Below are positions 36,322-47,018 of a DNA stretch of 64,000 nucleotides, piece after piece. The notes below the pieces were generated by a model. The model saw nothing but the letters and a program-made list of their open reading frames with translations, did no database searches and was not told the DNA's origin. Made by a program: the position numbers and the translations under genes. This DNA is from Microbacterium maritypicum (lineage in GTDB: Bacteria > Actinomycetota > Actinomycetes > Actinomycetales > Microbacteriaceae). The DNA is taken from positions 2,790,001 through 2,854,000 of the forward strand of contig NZ_CP168030.1 of the NCBI RefSeq assembly GCF_041529975.1, in the 5' to 3' direction. Position 1 is the stretch's first letter; each line of letters starts with the position of its first letter.

Positions 36322-37926
36322 TCAGACCTCGGTGATCTCGATCTGACGGAACAGGTCGGCGTCGATGGCGGCGCGCACGTCGTCGAGCAGCTCGTCGGAC
36401 ACCGGGGAGTCCAGCGTCAAAACGCTGAGCGCCTGTGCACCGGCCGCCTCGCGGGCGATCTGCATGCCGGCGATGTTGATGCCCGCCTCGCCGAACTTCT
36501 GACCGTAGACCGCGACGATGCCGGGACGGTCGGTGTACAGCATGACGACGTGGTGCTTCTCGATCGGCAGCTCGAGCGCGTGATCGTTGATGCCGATCAG
36601 CTTCTCGGCCTGCTTCGGGCCCGTGAGCGTGCCGGACACCGACAGCTGGGACCCGTCCGACAGCGCGCCGGCGAGCGTGATCACGTTGCGGTACTCATCG
36701 CTCACGTCGTCTTTGAGCAGGCGCACGGCGATGCCGCGCTGGTCGGCGAGGAGCGGCGCGTTGACGTAGGAGACGGTCTCGCTGACGATGTTCGTGAAGA
36801 CGCCCTTGAGAGCGGCGAGCTTGAGCACGCTCACGTCATAGTCGTTGAGCTCACCGTGCACCTCGACATCGAGGCTCGTGAGCGGCGAGGTCGCCAGCGA
36901 CGCGAAGATCTGACCGAGCTTCTCGACCAGCGAGATGCCGGGGCGCACGTACGGGTCGATGACACCGCCGGCGACGTTGACCGCGTCGGGCACCAGGTCG
37001 CCGCCGAGCGCGAGACGCACGGATCGGGCGACCGAGACGCCGGCCTTCTCCTGCGCCTCCTCGGTGCTCGCACCGAGGTGCGGGGTGACGACGACGTTGG
37101 GAAGATCGAGCAGCGGACGAGCGGTGCCACCCTCTGCGGGGGGCTCGGAGGTGAAGACGTCGAGGCCCGCACCGGCGATCTCTCCCGCGACGAGGGCGGC
37201 GTGCAGCGCCTCCTCGTCGATCAGGCCGCCGCGCGCGACGTTGACGACGAACGCTGTCGGCTTCATGGCCTTGAACTGCTCGGCACCGATCATGCCGGTG
37301 GTCTCCGGCGTCTTCGGCATGTGGATCGTGAGGAAGTCCGACTCGGCGACGAGCTCATCGAGCGAGAGGAGTTGCACGCCGAGCTGCTGGGCGCGCGCCG
37401 AGGTGACGTAGGGGTCGTAGGCGACGACACGCATGTCGAAAGCGGCAAGGCGCGCGGCGACGAGCGCACCGATGCGACCGAGGCCGACGATGCCGACCGT
37501 CTTCTCGAAGAGTTCGGCTCCCGTGAAGGAGCTGCGCTTCCAGGCGCCTGCGGAGAGCGAGGCGTGCGCGGCCGGAATGCGGCGGGCGAGGCTCAGGATG
37601 TGGCCGACCGTGAGCTCGGCGGCGGAGACGATGTTGGAGGTCGGCGCATTGACGACCATGACGCCGGCAGCCGTGGCCGCCTTGATGTCGACGTTGTCGA
37701 GGCCGACTCCGGCACGGGCGACGACCTTGAGCTTCGGCGCGTGGGTGAGCGCTTCCTCATCGATGCGGGTCGCCGAGCGGACCAGCACGGCATCGGCATC
37801 CGCCAGCGCCGCGAACAGCGCCTCACGGTCGGTGCCGTCGACGTTGCGGACGTCGAAGTCGGGGCCGAGGGCCTCGATGGTGGCGGGAGAGAGTACTTCG
37901 GCGATGAGCACGACGGGCTTCGGCAC
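36322..37926 (-). CDS. serA: D-3-phosphoglycerate dehydrogenase
   Basis: SerA starts serine synthesis by oxidising 3-phosphoglycerate. The 534-residue form has a catalytic and NAD domain (GLGRIGALVAARLAAFDMRV; ARGGLIDEEAL with the active Arg), an intervening ASB domain and a C-terminal ACT domain (VMLYTDRPGIVAVYGQKFG) that allows serine feedback. I start at GTG 37926 (VPKPVVLIAEVLSP) because AAGGAT lies 7 nt upstream. The in-frame extension to 38001 is not typical of the family. TAGAGT near 38010 could be its -10. Confidence 0.94.
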   Translation of the reverse strand: MPKPVVLIAEVLSPATIEALGPDFDVRNVDGTDREALFAALADADAVLVRSATRIDEEALTHAPKLKVVARAGVGLDNVDIKAATAAGVMVVNAPTSNIVSAAELTVGHILSLARRIPAAHASLSAGAWKRSSFTGAELFEKTVGIVGLGRIGALVAARLAAFDMRVVAYDPYVTSARAQQLGVQLLSLDELVAESDFLTIHMPKTPETTGMIGAEQFKAMKPTAFVVNVARGGLIDEEALHAALVAGEIAGAGLDVFTSEPPAEGGTARPLLDLPNVVVTPHLGASTEEAQEKAGVSVARSVRLALGGDLVPDAVNVAGGVIDPYVRPGISLVEKLGQIFASLATSPLTSLDVEVHGELNDYDVSVLKLAALKGVFTNIVSETVSYVNAPLLADQRGIAVRLLKDDVSDEYRNVITLAGALSDGSQLSVSGTLTGPKQAEKLIGINDHALELPIEKHHVVMLYTDRPGIVAVYGQKFGEAGINIAGMQIAREAAGAQALSVLTLDSPVSDELLDDVRAAIDADLFRQIEITEV

Positions 37927-38049
37927 AGTGGATCCTTCGGGGCAGCGCGGCAGGCGGGAGTGGCCGATGCGCCGCACACCATGGGGGCGCGATCGCGTCA
38001 ACTCTACCCGAGCGCTCGAGGCCCTCCGTGCCGTGTGACCGCGTGCGAC

Positions 38050-38385
38050 TCAGGCGCTCGGCATCGTGAGGCTGAGCGCGATGAGGCTCATCCAGAAGAC
38101 CGCGACGATGCCGAGTCCCGCGAGGAACACCAGGGAGAGCTCTCCGACATTGCGTCGTCGACCGATCACGAACGCGAACGCGAAGACGATGGCGGGAAAG
38201 GCGACGCCGAACAGGAGTGTCGCCCATCCCCCTCCGGTCAATCCGGTCTGCGCCATCGTGATCAGGTGTGCGACGGCGTTCCACACCGCGTAGGCGTAGA
38301 ACAGCCCTGCCAGCCCGATGACGAGTCCGACGAGCCAGCGGGGCGAGCCCGCCGAGACCTGCTGAGGAGCGGAAGACGCACTCAC
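38050..38385 (-). CDS. Small three-helix membrane protein
   Basis: This is a 111-residue protein with about three hydrophobic helices (residues 17-40, 52-75 and 84-106) and no recognised domain. GTG 38385 overlaps the stop of the upstream membrane protein gene (GTGA), so the two are translated together. The short hydrophilic head is VSASSAPQQVSAGSPR. The function is unknown; the pair may form one membrane complex. Confidence 0.62.
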   Translation of the reverse strand: MSASSAPQQVSAGSPRWLVGLVIGLAGLFYAYAVWNAVAHLITMAQTGLTGGGWATLLFGVAFPAIVFAFAFVIGRRRNVGELSLVFLAGLGIVAVFWMSLIALSLTMPSA

Positions 38386-38846
38386 GATCCGATCACCCCC
38401 ACGGTGACGAAGGGCCAGGGAACGAGGAGGACCACGCCCGCGAGCAGCACGGCGACGCGGATCCATGCGGCCCTCCCCCGGGTCAGGACCCAGGTCGCGA
38501 GGAACCACAGCGCGGGCGCGGCGATCGCCAGCACGAACCACGGCAGGAACATGGCGTCGTCGACGAGGAACGAGGCCAGCGGCTTGAGTCGCAGTCCGCC
38601 GACGATCCAACCGATCGTGTAGAGGAGATAGACGCCGCCGACGACCCCGAGGATCAGCAGCATCATGGTGCTCATGCTCGCCGGCTCGTCGGGCGCAGCG
38701 GGAGTGACGGTGCCGTCATCCTCGACCGTCCCCACCTCTTCGCTGCCCCTGCCCACGGCGTTCCAGCCGTGCGGAAGGGCGCGATCCTGCGGCGCCGCGG
38801 CGTCGTCGCCCTCCCAGCTGAGGGCGTCGTCGGAATCGGAAGTCAT
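38382..38846 (-). CDS. Membrane protein with acidic N-terminal tail
   Basis: This is a 154-residue protein with an acidic cytosolic tail (MTSDSDDALSWEGDD...) of about 58 residues, followed by three hydrophobic helices near 60-80, 94-116 and 124-148. ATG 38846 follows TACTCT (38853-38858) by 6 nt, so the mRNA is likely leaderless. It heads a two-gene unit with the next small membrane protein. No domain is recognised. Confidence 0.66.
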   Translation of the reverse strand: MTSDSDDALSWEGDDAAAPQDRALPHGWNAVGRGSEEVGTVEDDGTVTPAAPDEPASMSTMMLLILGVVGGVYLLYTIGWIVGGLRLKPLASFLVDDAMFLPWFVLAIAAPALWFLATWVLTRGRAAWIRVAVLLAGVVLLVPWPFVTVGVIGS

Positions 38847-38931
38847 CTCCCCAGAGTAGGACACCCGGTCCACTATGCTCGGGGTTGCCTTGAGCCGGTA
38901 TGGCGGGCACCGGAGGGAAAAGGGGAGCACC

Positions 38932-39873
38932 GTGGCCGACAGCGACAACAAGAACGCCGACGTCGAGCGGCCTGCGGCGAGCAGCACGAACACCGAGCCG
39001 CCCGCCGGATGGGTCCCCACTCCCGAGGCGAAAGCGAAGGCCACCCGCTTCCGCTGGATCGCCGCCGTGCTCTGGGCCATCGCGATCATCGGCGAAGCCG
39101 TCGGCATCTTCTGGCTGCTGCGCCAGCGCGTCTACGTCGGCGAGGACGGACAGCTCCTCCGCAACCCCGACACCGGACTGCTCGAGGAGCACGGCGTCAC
39201 GGCGACGTTCCCGCAGTGGGCGTTCATCGCACTCCTCGTGCTGCTCGTCGTGATCGCCGCACTCTCAATCACCGGGTCCGTGCTCTGGAAGAAGGCGAAT
39301 CGCCTCGACCCCGCGCGGAAGTCCGACAAGACACGGTTCTTCGTGCAGAACCAGCTCGGCGCGATCATCGCGATCGTCGCCTTCCTCCCCCTCGTCATCC
39401 TGATCTTCCTCAACAAGGACATGGACAAGGGCCAGAAGACGACGGCCGGCATCGTCGGAGTAGCCCTCGCGGCTCTCGCCGTCGTCCTCGGCGTCGACTT
39501 CGCTCCGCCGTCGGTCGAGCAGTACACGGCCGATCAGTCCGCCGTGATCCAGCTGCTCGGCAAGGACGAGGTCGTGTGGGTCGAGGGCGGCAAGGTGTAC
39601 CACGTCTGCGATGAGGTCTCCGCGATCCAGACCGGCAGCGAGATCATCACCGGCACGACGGCACAGGCCGTGGAAGCGGGCAAGAACCGGCTGACGCTGC
39701 AGTTCGCCTCCGAGCTGCGTGCCTGCGACCTTCCCGTTCCCGAGAACGACGAGGAGATCACCGAGGCGCTGCGAGCGATCCAGGCGGGGCAGGTGGACAC
39801 CGTCCTCCCCGCGCCGGAATGGGCGGATTCCACGGAAGCGCCCATCGTCGTCGACGAGGCCCCGGCCGAGTGA
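38932..39873 (+). CDS. Membrane protein with four helices and a soluble C-terminal domain
   Basis: This is a 313-residue protein of unknown function. It begins at GTG 38932 with AGGGGAG upstream. A polar N-terminal tail leads to four hydrophobic helices between about residues 40 and 190, with a basic loop KKANRLDPARKSDKTRF. The C-terminal 120 residues are soluble: SVEQYTADQSAVIQLLGKDEVVWVEGGKVYHVC and an Ala/Glu-rich end. The two Cys residues in the soluble part suggest it may lie outside. It is divergent from the small membrane proteins. Confidence 0.68.
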   Translation: MADSDNKNADVERPAASSTNTEPPAGWVPTPEAKAKATRFRWIAAVLWAIAIIGEAVGIFWLLRQRVYVGEDGQLLRNPDTGLLEEHGVTATFPQWAFIALLVLLVVIAALSITGSVLWKKANRLDPARKSDKTRFFVQNQLGAIIAIVAFLPLVILIFLNKDMDKGQKTTAGIVGVALAALAVVLGVDFAPPSVEQYTADQSAVIQLLGKDEVVWVEGGKVYHVCDEVSAIQTGSEIITGTTAQAVEAGKNRLTLQFASELRACDLPVPENDEEITEALRAIQAGQVDTVLPAPEWADSTEAPIVVDEAPAE

Positions 39874-39886
39874 CGATCTCCGGTCG

Positions 39887-40549
39887 CTAGTCGGCGTCGA
39901 GCGCTTCGACGAGCCTCTCCTCGGCCGAAGAGAGATGCGCCTCGAGGAGGGCGGCCGCACGCTCGCCCTCTCCGGACTCGACCGCGTCGAGGATGTCGGC
40001 GTGCTGGGCAGCGATCACCGCAGCGTCGAGCAGGCGGCGGCCCTGCACCTGCGCCATGCACAGTCGCACCTCGTCGAGGACGCTGCGGTACATGCGACCG
40101 GTCCGCTCGCTCTGGAGGGCGTCGATGAGCGCGGTGTGGAAGCGCAGATCGGGGCCGACAGTCGCCGGGTCGGGGCCGGCCGGCATCGCGAGGATCTCGG
40201 CGTTGGCGTCGCGGGCAGCATCCGGAACGGTCCTGGTCACGGCGAGTTCGCGCAGCGCCGCGCTCTCCAGCCGTGTCCTCGTGCGGTAGACGTCGCGCAC
40301 GGTCTCGGAGTCGATCCCGACGACGCGGGCGCTTCGATGCGCGGTGCGCACCAGGAGTCCGGTGGCGACGAGCTGTTCGATGGCTGCTTTCGCACTCGGC
40401 CTGGCCACCCCGAACGTCTGCGAGACGGCTGACTCCGTGAGCGGCGTGCCGGAGCCGATCTCGCCGCGGAGGATGCGTCCGCGCAGCTGAGCGGTGACGG
40501 CGTCGACCACGCCGACGATGCCGAGCGGCGCGTCCGAGCTCATGGTCAT
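39887..40549 (-). CDS. GntR-family (FadR/FCD) transcriptional regulator
   Basis: This is a 220-residue regulator. The winged helix-turn-helix is TAQLRGRILRGEIGSGTPLTESAVSQTFGVARPSAKAAIEQL. The FCD-type helical ligand domain follows, with RTRLESAALRELA and a metal-site histidine in DLRFHTALIDAL. It is divergent from the FAD/Fe-S dehydrogenase and the intergenic region holds TTGTCAGACAA, which matches the family consensus TNGTNNNACNA. ATG 40549 lies 6 nt after TAGACT (40556-40561), so it looks leaderless. By analogy with LldR it may sense lactate or glycolate. Confidence 0.88.
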   Translation of the reverse strand: MTMSSDAPLGIVGVVDAVTAQLRGRILRGEIGSGTPLTESAVSQTFGVARPSAKAAIEQLVATGLLVRTAHRSARVVGIDSETVRDVYRTRTRLESAALRELAVTRTVPDAARDANAEILAMPAGPDPATVGPDLRFHTALIDALQSERTGRMYRSVLDEVRLCMAQVQGRRLLDAAVIAAQHADILDAVESGEGERAAALLEAHLSSAEERLVEALDAD

Positions 40550-40586
40550 CCGGTCAGTCTAACGAAACGCCCCGCCGTCGGTACAC

Positions 40587-40597
40587 TTGTCAGACAA
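40587..40597. promoter_or_regulatory. FadR/LldR-type operator
   Basis: TTGTCAGACAA is a perfect palindrome fitting the FadR-subfamily consensus TNGTNNNACNA. It starts at the last base of a plausible -10 box TACACT (40582-40587) for the dehydrogenase, so bound repressor would block initiation. It lies 37 bp from the GntR start codon. This also rules out a TTG at 40587 as the dehydrogenase start. Confidence 0.72.
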
Positions 40598-40622
40598 TCT
40601 TTCGACGGAGCAGAGGAGCACC

Positions 40623-43457
40623 GTGCCGACCACACTCGCCGAACCGCTGGATCCCGCACTGCTGGGCCCCACGACCGAGGTGCACTCCCGGTCCATCGAC
40701 CGCTTCGCCCGGGCACACGACGCTTCGCACTACCTGCTCATCCCGGATGCGGTGCTCTCCCCCGCGGATGCCGAGGGCGTCGCCCGTGCGTTCGGCGCCG
40801 TGCGTGCGGCGGGACGCACGATGACCTTCCGCTCCGGCGGGACGAGCCTGTCGGGGCAGAGCGTCAGCGGCGACATCCTCGTCGACACGCGCAGCCACTT
40901 CCGCGACATCCGCGTGGAGGACGACGGCGCATTCGTCCGCGTCGGTCCCGGAGCCACGGTTCGCCAGGTCAACACCCGGCTGACACGCCACCGCCGCAAG
41001 CTCGGGCCCGACCCGGCGAGTGAGATCGCCTGCACGATCGGCGGGGTCGTGGCGAACAACTCCAGCGGCATGGCCTGCGGCATCACCGAGAACTCGTACC
41101 AGACCATCGAATCGATGACGATCGTGCTCCCGAGCGGGACGATCCTCGACACCGGACGACCCGACGCGAACGAGCTGCTGCGCGCCGCGGAACCGGCGAT
41201 CGTCGACGGGCTCCTGGCCCTGCGCGCACGGTTGCTCGCCTCGCCGGAGCATGTCGACTTCCTCCGGCAGCAGTTCTCGATGAAGAACACCATGGGCTAC
41301 GGCCTCAACGCCCTGCTCGACTTCGACGATCCGGTGCGCATCCTCGAGCACCTCATCATCGGGTCCGAGGGCACCCTCGCGTTCGTCGCCGAGGCACGGT
41401 TCCGCACGATCGAGGTTCGTCCGGCGATCGCCACCGGTCTGCTCGTGTTCGAGACGCTGTCGGCCGCCATGACCGCACTCCCCGACCTCACGCGTCTCGG
41501 CCTCGCGACGATCGAGCTGATGGATGCCGCATCGCTGCGCGTGGCACAGGGTCTGAGCGATGTCCCGGCGGCGATCGCGGCGATCGACGTCCAGGGGCAT
41601 GCGGCCCTGCTCGTGGAAGTCCACGCCTCCGATGCTGCGTCCCTCACGGAGTCGAGCGCCGCCGCCCAGGTGCATTTCGAGGCCCTGCCGCTGGCCGTGG
41701 CGCCTCGACTCACGACGGACGCCGCCGAGCGGGCCGCGCTGTGGCATGTGCGCAAGGGTCTCTACACGGCGGTGGCGGGTGCGCGCCCCTCCGGCACGAC
41801 CGCTCTGCTCGAAGACATCGTCGTCCCTGTCCCCCGCCTGCTCGCGACCTGTGAGCGACTGATCGAACTGTTCGCCGAGCACGGCTACGAGGGCTCGGTC
41901 ATCTTCGGTCATGCGAAGGACGGGAACGTCCATTTCCTGCTCAACGAGCGCTTCGACGACGCCGACAGCATCGCCCGCTACCGCCGGTTCACGGACGACC
42001 TGGTCGACCTCGTGCTGTCCCAGCAGGGTTCGCTGAAGGCCGAGCACGGAACCGGTCGCATCATGGCGCCGTTCGTGCGCCGCCAGTACGGCGACGAGCT
42101 GACCGACATGATGTGGGAGATCAAGGGCCTGCTCGATCCCGACGGCATCCTCAACCCCGGCGTCGTCCTCTCCGACGACCCCGACTCGTACCTGCACGAC
42201 CTCAAGCGCGTTCCCACGGTCGAGAACGAGGTCGACCGCTGCGTCGAGTGCGGATACTGCGAGCCGACGTGTCCGAGCAAGAGCATCACGCTCACCCCGC
42301 GTCAGCGCATCGTGATCCGCCGCGACATGGCCTGGGCCGAAGAGCAGGGCGACACCGAGCTGCTGCGCGATCTGCAGAAGGACTACGACTACGACGGCGT
42401 GCAGACCTGCGCCGTCGACGGCATGTGCGGCGTGGCGTGCCCGGTCGACATCAACACCGGCGACCTGGTTCGTCGGCTGCGGGCCGAGCAGTCGAACGCC
42501 GTCGAGGGTGCCCTCTGGGGCACGGCGGCCAAGCACTGGAGCACGGTCACCCGGGCCGGCGGCATCGCCCTCACGGTCGCGGACGCGCTCCCGGCTCCTC
42601 TCGTCCGCGGAGTGACCCGGGTGGGACGCGCCGTTCTGGGCGCCGACACACTCCCGCTCTACGCCGCGGGACTTCCCCGCGGCGGGTCGAAGCCTCCGCT
42701 CCCCGCAGCCCCGAGCGATGCGCAGGTCGTGTTCTTCGGCGCGTGCATCGGCACGATGTTCGGCGCGGAGGGCGAAGGCCAGGGATCGAGGGACGCGCTG
42801 CGCGAGCTGTTGGAACGCGCCGGCATCCCCATCGTGATCCCTGAGGAGAACGGCGGCCTCTGCTGCGGCACGCCCTGGAAGTCCAAGGGCCACCTCGACG
42901 GTTACCGGCTCATGTCCGACCGGGTGCTGGATTCCCTCTGGGAGGCGAGCCGCCAGGGCGAGCTCCCCGTGGTGTGCGACGCCGCATCCTGCACAGAGGG
43001 CCTCGATGTGATGCTCGCGCAGTCCGTGGCGAAGAGTCCGAAGTACGCCGGGCTCCGGATCGAGGATGCGACGACGTACGTCGCCCGAGAGGTGCTGCCG
43101 CGGTTGACCGTGTCCGCGAAGCTTCCGACCGTGGCCGTACACCCGACGTGCTCGACGACCGCCCTCGGGGCGACGGGGGCTCTGACCGCGATCGCGGCCG
43201 CCGTCGCCGACGACGTTTTCATCCCGGAGGGCTGGGGCTGCTGCGCCTTCGCCGGTGACCGTGGGATGCTGCATCCGGAACTCACCGCCAGTGCGACCGC
43301 ACAGGAATCCGCGGAGATCGCGGCCGCGGAGGAGGAGCGCGGCGGCTTCGATGCGTTCGTGTCAGCCAACCGCACGTGCGAGATCGGGATGACCAGGGCC
43401 ACCGGCCGCTCCTACCGGCACGTGATCGAGATCCTCGAGGAACTCACCCGGGCCTGA
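40623..43457 (+). CDS. FAD/Fe-S D-2-hydroxyacid (D-lactate or glycolate) dehydrogenase
   Basis: This is a 944-residue respiratory-type oxidoreductase. The N-terminal FAD-binding fold has RSGGTSLSGQSVSGDILVDT. FAD-oxidase C-terminal elements include HAKDGNVHFLLN and KAEHGTGRIMAPFVRR. Two [4Fe-4S] ferredoxin-like motifs follow, CVECGYCEPTCP (from C540) and CAVDGMCGVACP (from C596). Cys-rich domains FFGACIGTMFG and LCCGTPWKSKG end the chain, as in GlcF and LUD-type partners. It oxidises a D-2-hydroxyacid and passes electrons to quinone. GTG 40623 has GAGGAG upstream. The adjacent GntR regulator supports lactate or glycolate. Confidence 0.88.
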   Translation: MPTTLAEPLDPALLGPTTEVHSRSIDRFARAHDASHYLLIPDAVLSPADAEGVARAFGAVRAAGRTMTFRSGGTSLSGQSVSGDILVDTRSHFRDIRVEDDGAFVRVGPGATVRQVNTRLTRHRRKLGPDPASEIACTIGGVVANNSSGMACGITENSYQTIESMTIVLPSGTILDTGRPDANELLRAAEPAIVDGLLALRARLLASPEHVDFLRQQFSMKNTMGYGLNALLDFDDPVRILEHLIIGSEGTLAFVAEARFRTIEVRPAIATGLLVFETLSAAMTALPDLTRLGLATIELMDAASLRVAQGLSDVPAAIAAIDVQGHAALLVEVHASDAASLTESSAAAQVHFEALPLAVAPRLTTDAAERAALWHVRKGLYTAVAGARPSGTTALLEDIVVPVPRLLATCERLIELFAEHGYEGSVIFGHAKDGNVHFLLNERFDDADSIARYRRFTDDLVDLVLSQQGSLKAEHGTGRIMAPFVRRQYGDELTDMMWEIKGLLDPDGILNPGVVLSDDPDSYLHDLKRVPTVENEVDRCVECGYCEPTCPSKSITLTPRQRIVIRRDMAWAEEQGDTELLRDLQKDYDYDGVQTCAVDGMCGVACPVDINTGDLVRRLRAEQSNAVEGALWGTAAKHWSTVTRAGGIALTVADALPAPLVRGVTRVGRAVLGADTLPLYAAGLPRGGSKPPLPAAPSDAQVVFFGACIGTMFGAEGEGQGSRDALRELLERAGIPIVIPEENGGLCCGTPWKSKGHLDGYRLMSDRVLDSLWEASRQGELPVVCDAASCTEGLDVMLAQSVAKSPKYAGLRIEDATTYVAREVLPRLTVSAKLPTVAVHPTCSTTALGATGALTAIAAAVADDVFIPEGWGCCAFAGDRGMLHPELTASATAQESAEIAAAEEERGGFDAFVSANRTCEIGMTRATGRSYRHVIEILEELTRA

Positions 43458-43476
43458 CCCGCCGGGATGAAGACGA

Positions 43477-43515
43477 AAGAACGGGCGCCCCCCCCCCGAG
43501 GGGGCGCCCGTTCTT
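43477..43515. terminator. Terminator with a 10-C tract, between dehydrogenase and ilvC
   Basis: AAGAACGGGCGCCCC pairs with GGGGCGCCCGTTCTT in a 15-bp stem. The 5' arm runs into a run of ten C (43488-43497) within the loop. It separates two convergent genes and is followed by CTTGA. Confidence 0.85.
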
Positions 43516-43542
43516 CTTGACTCAGGTCAGGCTGGACTCAGG

Positions 43543-45161
<1,619 letters not shown>

Positions 45162-45164
45162 GGA

Positions 45165-46967
45165 TCAGTCCTCCTGGTCGAAGTCGGGCGCGTGCTCGCG
45201 GGCGTACTGGACGTAGCTGTTGCTGACGCCCTGCGGGACCATCGGCCACACCATGGAGTCGGCGCTCACGACGAAGTCGATCACCACGGGGCGGTCGTTC
45301 GTCTCGAGCGCGAGCTGGATGGCGGCATCCACCTCTTCCTCCTTCTCCACGCGGATCGCCAGGCAGCCGTACGCCTCGGCGAGCTTCACGAAGTCGGGGA
45401 TTCGGACCGTGCCGTGCCCGGTGTTGAGGTCGGTGTTCGAGTGGCGGCCGTCGTAGAACAGCGTCTGCCACTGGCGCACCATGCCCAGCGAGGAGTTGTT
45501 GATGATCGCGACCTTGATCGGGATGTTGTTGATGGTGCAGGTCGCGAGCTCCTGATTGGTCATCTGGAAGCAGCCGTCGCCGTCGATCGCCCAGACGTGA
45601 CGCTCCGGCTCTGCGACCTTCGCACCCATCGCCGCGGGCACCGAGTAGCCCATGGTGCCGGCACCGCCGGAGTTCAGCCAGGCGTTGGGGCGCTCGTACT
45701 TGATGAACTGCGCCGCCCACATCTGATGCTGGCCGACACCCGAGGCGAAGACGCCCTCGGGACCGGTGAGCTCGCCGATGCGCTGGATCACGTACTGCGG
45801 AGCGAGGAGCCCGTCGGTCGTCGGCGCGTAGCCGAGCGGGAACTCGGTGCGGAGGCCATCGAGGTACGACCACCACTCCTCGATGTCGGGCTTCGCGCTG
45901 GCGGTGGCACCGCGGAACGCGGCATCCAGATCGGTCAGCACGTCGCGGACATCTCCCACGATCGGCACATCCGCGGTGCGGATCTTCGAGATCTCCGCGG
46001 GGTCGATGTCCACGTGCACGACCTTGGCGTTCGGGGCGAAGAGCGCCGCCTTGCCCGTCACGCGGTCGTCGAACCGTGCGCCGAGCGAGACGAGGAGGTC
46101 GGCCTCCTGGAGCGCCAGCACGGCGGGAACCGTGCCGTGCATGCCCGGCATGCCGAGGTGCTGCGGGTGCGAGTCAGGGAACGCGCCACGGGCCATCAGC
46201 GTGGTGACGACCGGCGCTCCCGTGGATTCCGCGAGCTCGAGGAGCTCGGCCGACGCCTTGCCGCGGATCACTCCGCCGCCCACGTACAGCACCGGCTTCT
46301 TGGCCTCGGCGAGCAGGGTGGCTGCGGCCTGGATCTGCTTGCCGTGCGCCTTGGTCACCGGGCGGTAGCCGGGGAGATCGATCTTGGGCGGCCACACGAA
46401 CGGCGCCGTCGCCTGCTGCGCATCCTTCGTGATGTCGACCAGCACGGGACCCGGACGACCGGTGCCGGCGATCTCATACGCCGCGGCGATCGCGCCCGGG
46501 ATGTCGGCCGCGTCCTTCACCAGGAACGAGTGCTTGGTGATCGGCATCGTGATGCCCACGATGTCTGCTTCCTGGAACGCATCGGTCCCCATCAGCGTCG
46601 AGAACACCTGACCGGTGATGGCCAGCATCGGCACCGAGTCCATGTAGGCGTCGGCGATCGCGGTCACGAGGTTCGTCGCGCCGGGGCCGGAGGTCGCGAT
46701 GCACACGCCCACCTTGCCCGAAGCCGACGCATAGCCCTCGGCCGCGTGGCCGGCCCCCTGCTCGTGCCGCACCAGGATGTGGCGCAGATCCTTGGCATCC
46801 ATCAGCGGGTCGTACACGGGGAGGATCGCTCCGCCGGGCAGGCCGAAGACATCGGTGACACCGAGCAGCTCGAGCGAGCGGACGACGGCCTCGGCGCCGG
46901 TGATCTCCGGGGCAGAGGATTGACGGGCGGGCGGCCTCGGCACAGCCGGGGCGGAGTCAGCAGTCAT
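45165..46967 (-). CDS. ilvB: Acetolactate synthase large subunit
   Basis: IlvB condenses two pyruvates, or pyruvate and 2-oxobutyrate, using thiamine pyrophosphate and FAD. The 600-residue protein has [14 protein letters not shown], the catalytic Glu segment [15 protein letters not shown], and the TPP motif [30 protein letters not shown] FAD elements appear as [14 protein letters not shown] variable proline-rich N-terminus of about 15 residues precedes it. ATG 46967 has AAGGAAA upstream. Only 51 bp separate it from ilvD, and I see no attenuator peptide there. Confidence 0.96.
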   Translation of the reverse strand: MTADSAPAVPRPPARQSSAPEITGAEAVVRSLELLGVTDVFGLPGGAILPVYDPLMDAKDLRHILVRHEQGAGHAAEGYASASGKVGVCIATSGPGATNLVTAIADAYMDSVPMLAITGQVFSTLMGTDAFQEADIVGITMPITKHSFLVKDAADIPGAIAAAYEIAGTGRPGPVLVDITKDAQQATAPFVWPPKIDLPGYRPVTKAHGKQIQAAATLLAEAKKPVLYVGGGVIRGKASAELLELAESTGAPVVTTLMARGAFPDSHPQHLGMPGMHGTVPAVLALQEADLLVSLGARFDDRVTGKAALFAPNAKVVHVDIDPAEISKIRTADVPIVGDVRDVLTDLDAAFRGATASAKPDIEEWWSYLDGLRTEFPLGYAPTTDGLLAPQYVIQRIGELTGPEGVFASGVGQHQMWAAQFIKYERPNAWLNSGGAGTMGYSVPAAMGAKVAEPERHVWAIDGDGCFQMTNQELATCTINNIPIKVAIINNSSLGMVRQWQTLFYDGRHSNTDLNTGHGTVRIPDFVKLAEAYGCLAIRVEKEEEVDAAIQLALETNDRPVVIDFVVSADSMVWPMVPQGVSNSYVQYAREHAPDFDQED

Positions 46968-47018
46968 GACTTTCCTTCTGATGATCTGTGGAGGACACCG
47001 GATGCCGGAGCGTCCGGG

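Noticed and set aside
40590-43274. An 894-codon open frame on the minus strand opposite the FAD/Fe-S dehydrogenase.
   Set aside because: It is antisense to an intact enzyme with two visible Fe-S motifs. The predicted protein has shadow-like composition and no homology-like motif.
46968-47018. A possible branched-chain attenuator before ilvB, by analogy with leuC.
   Set aside because: The 51-bp gap has no short ORF with Leu, Val or Ile runs and no strong hairpin. ilvB appears to have a plain AAGGAAA ribosome binding site.
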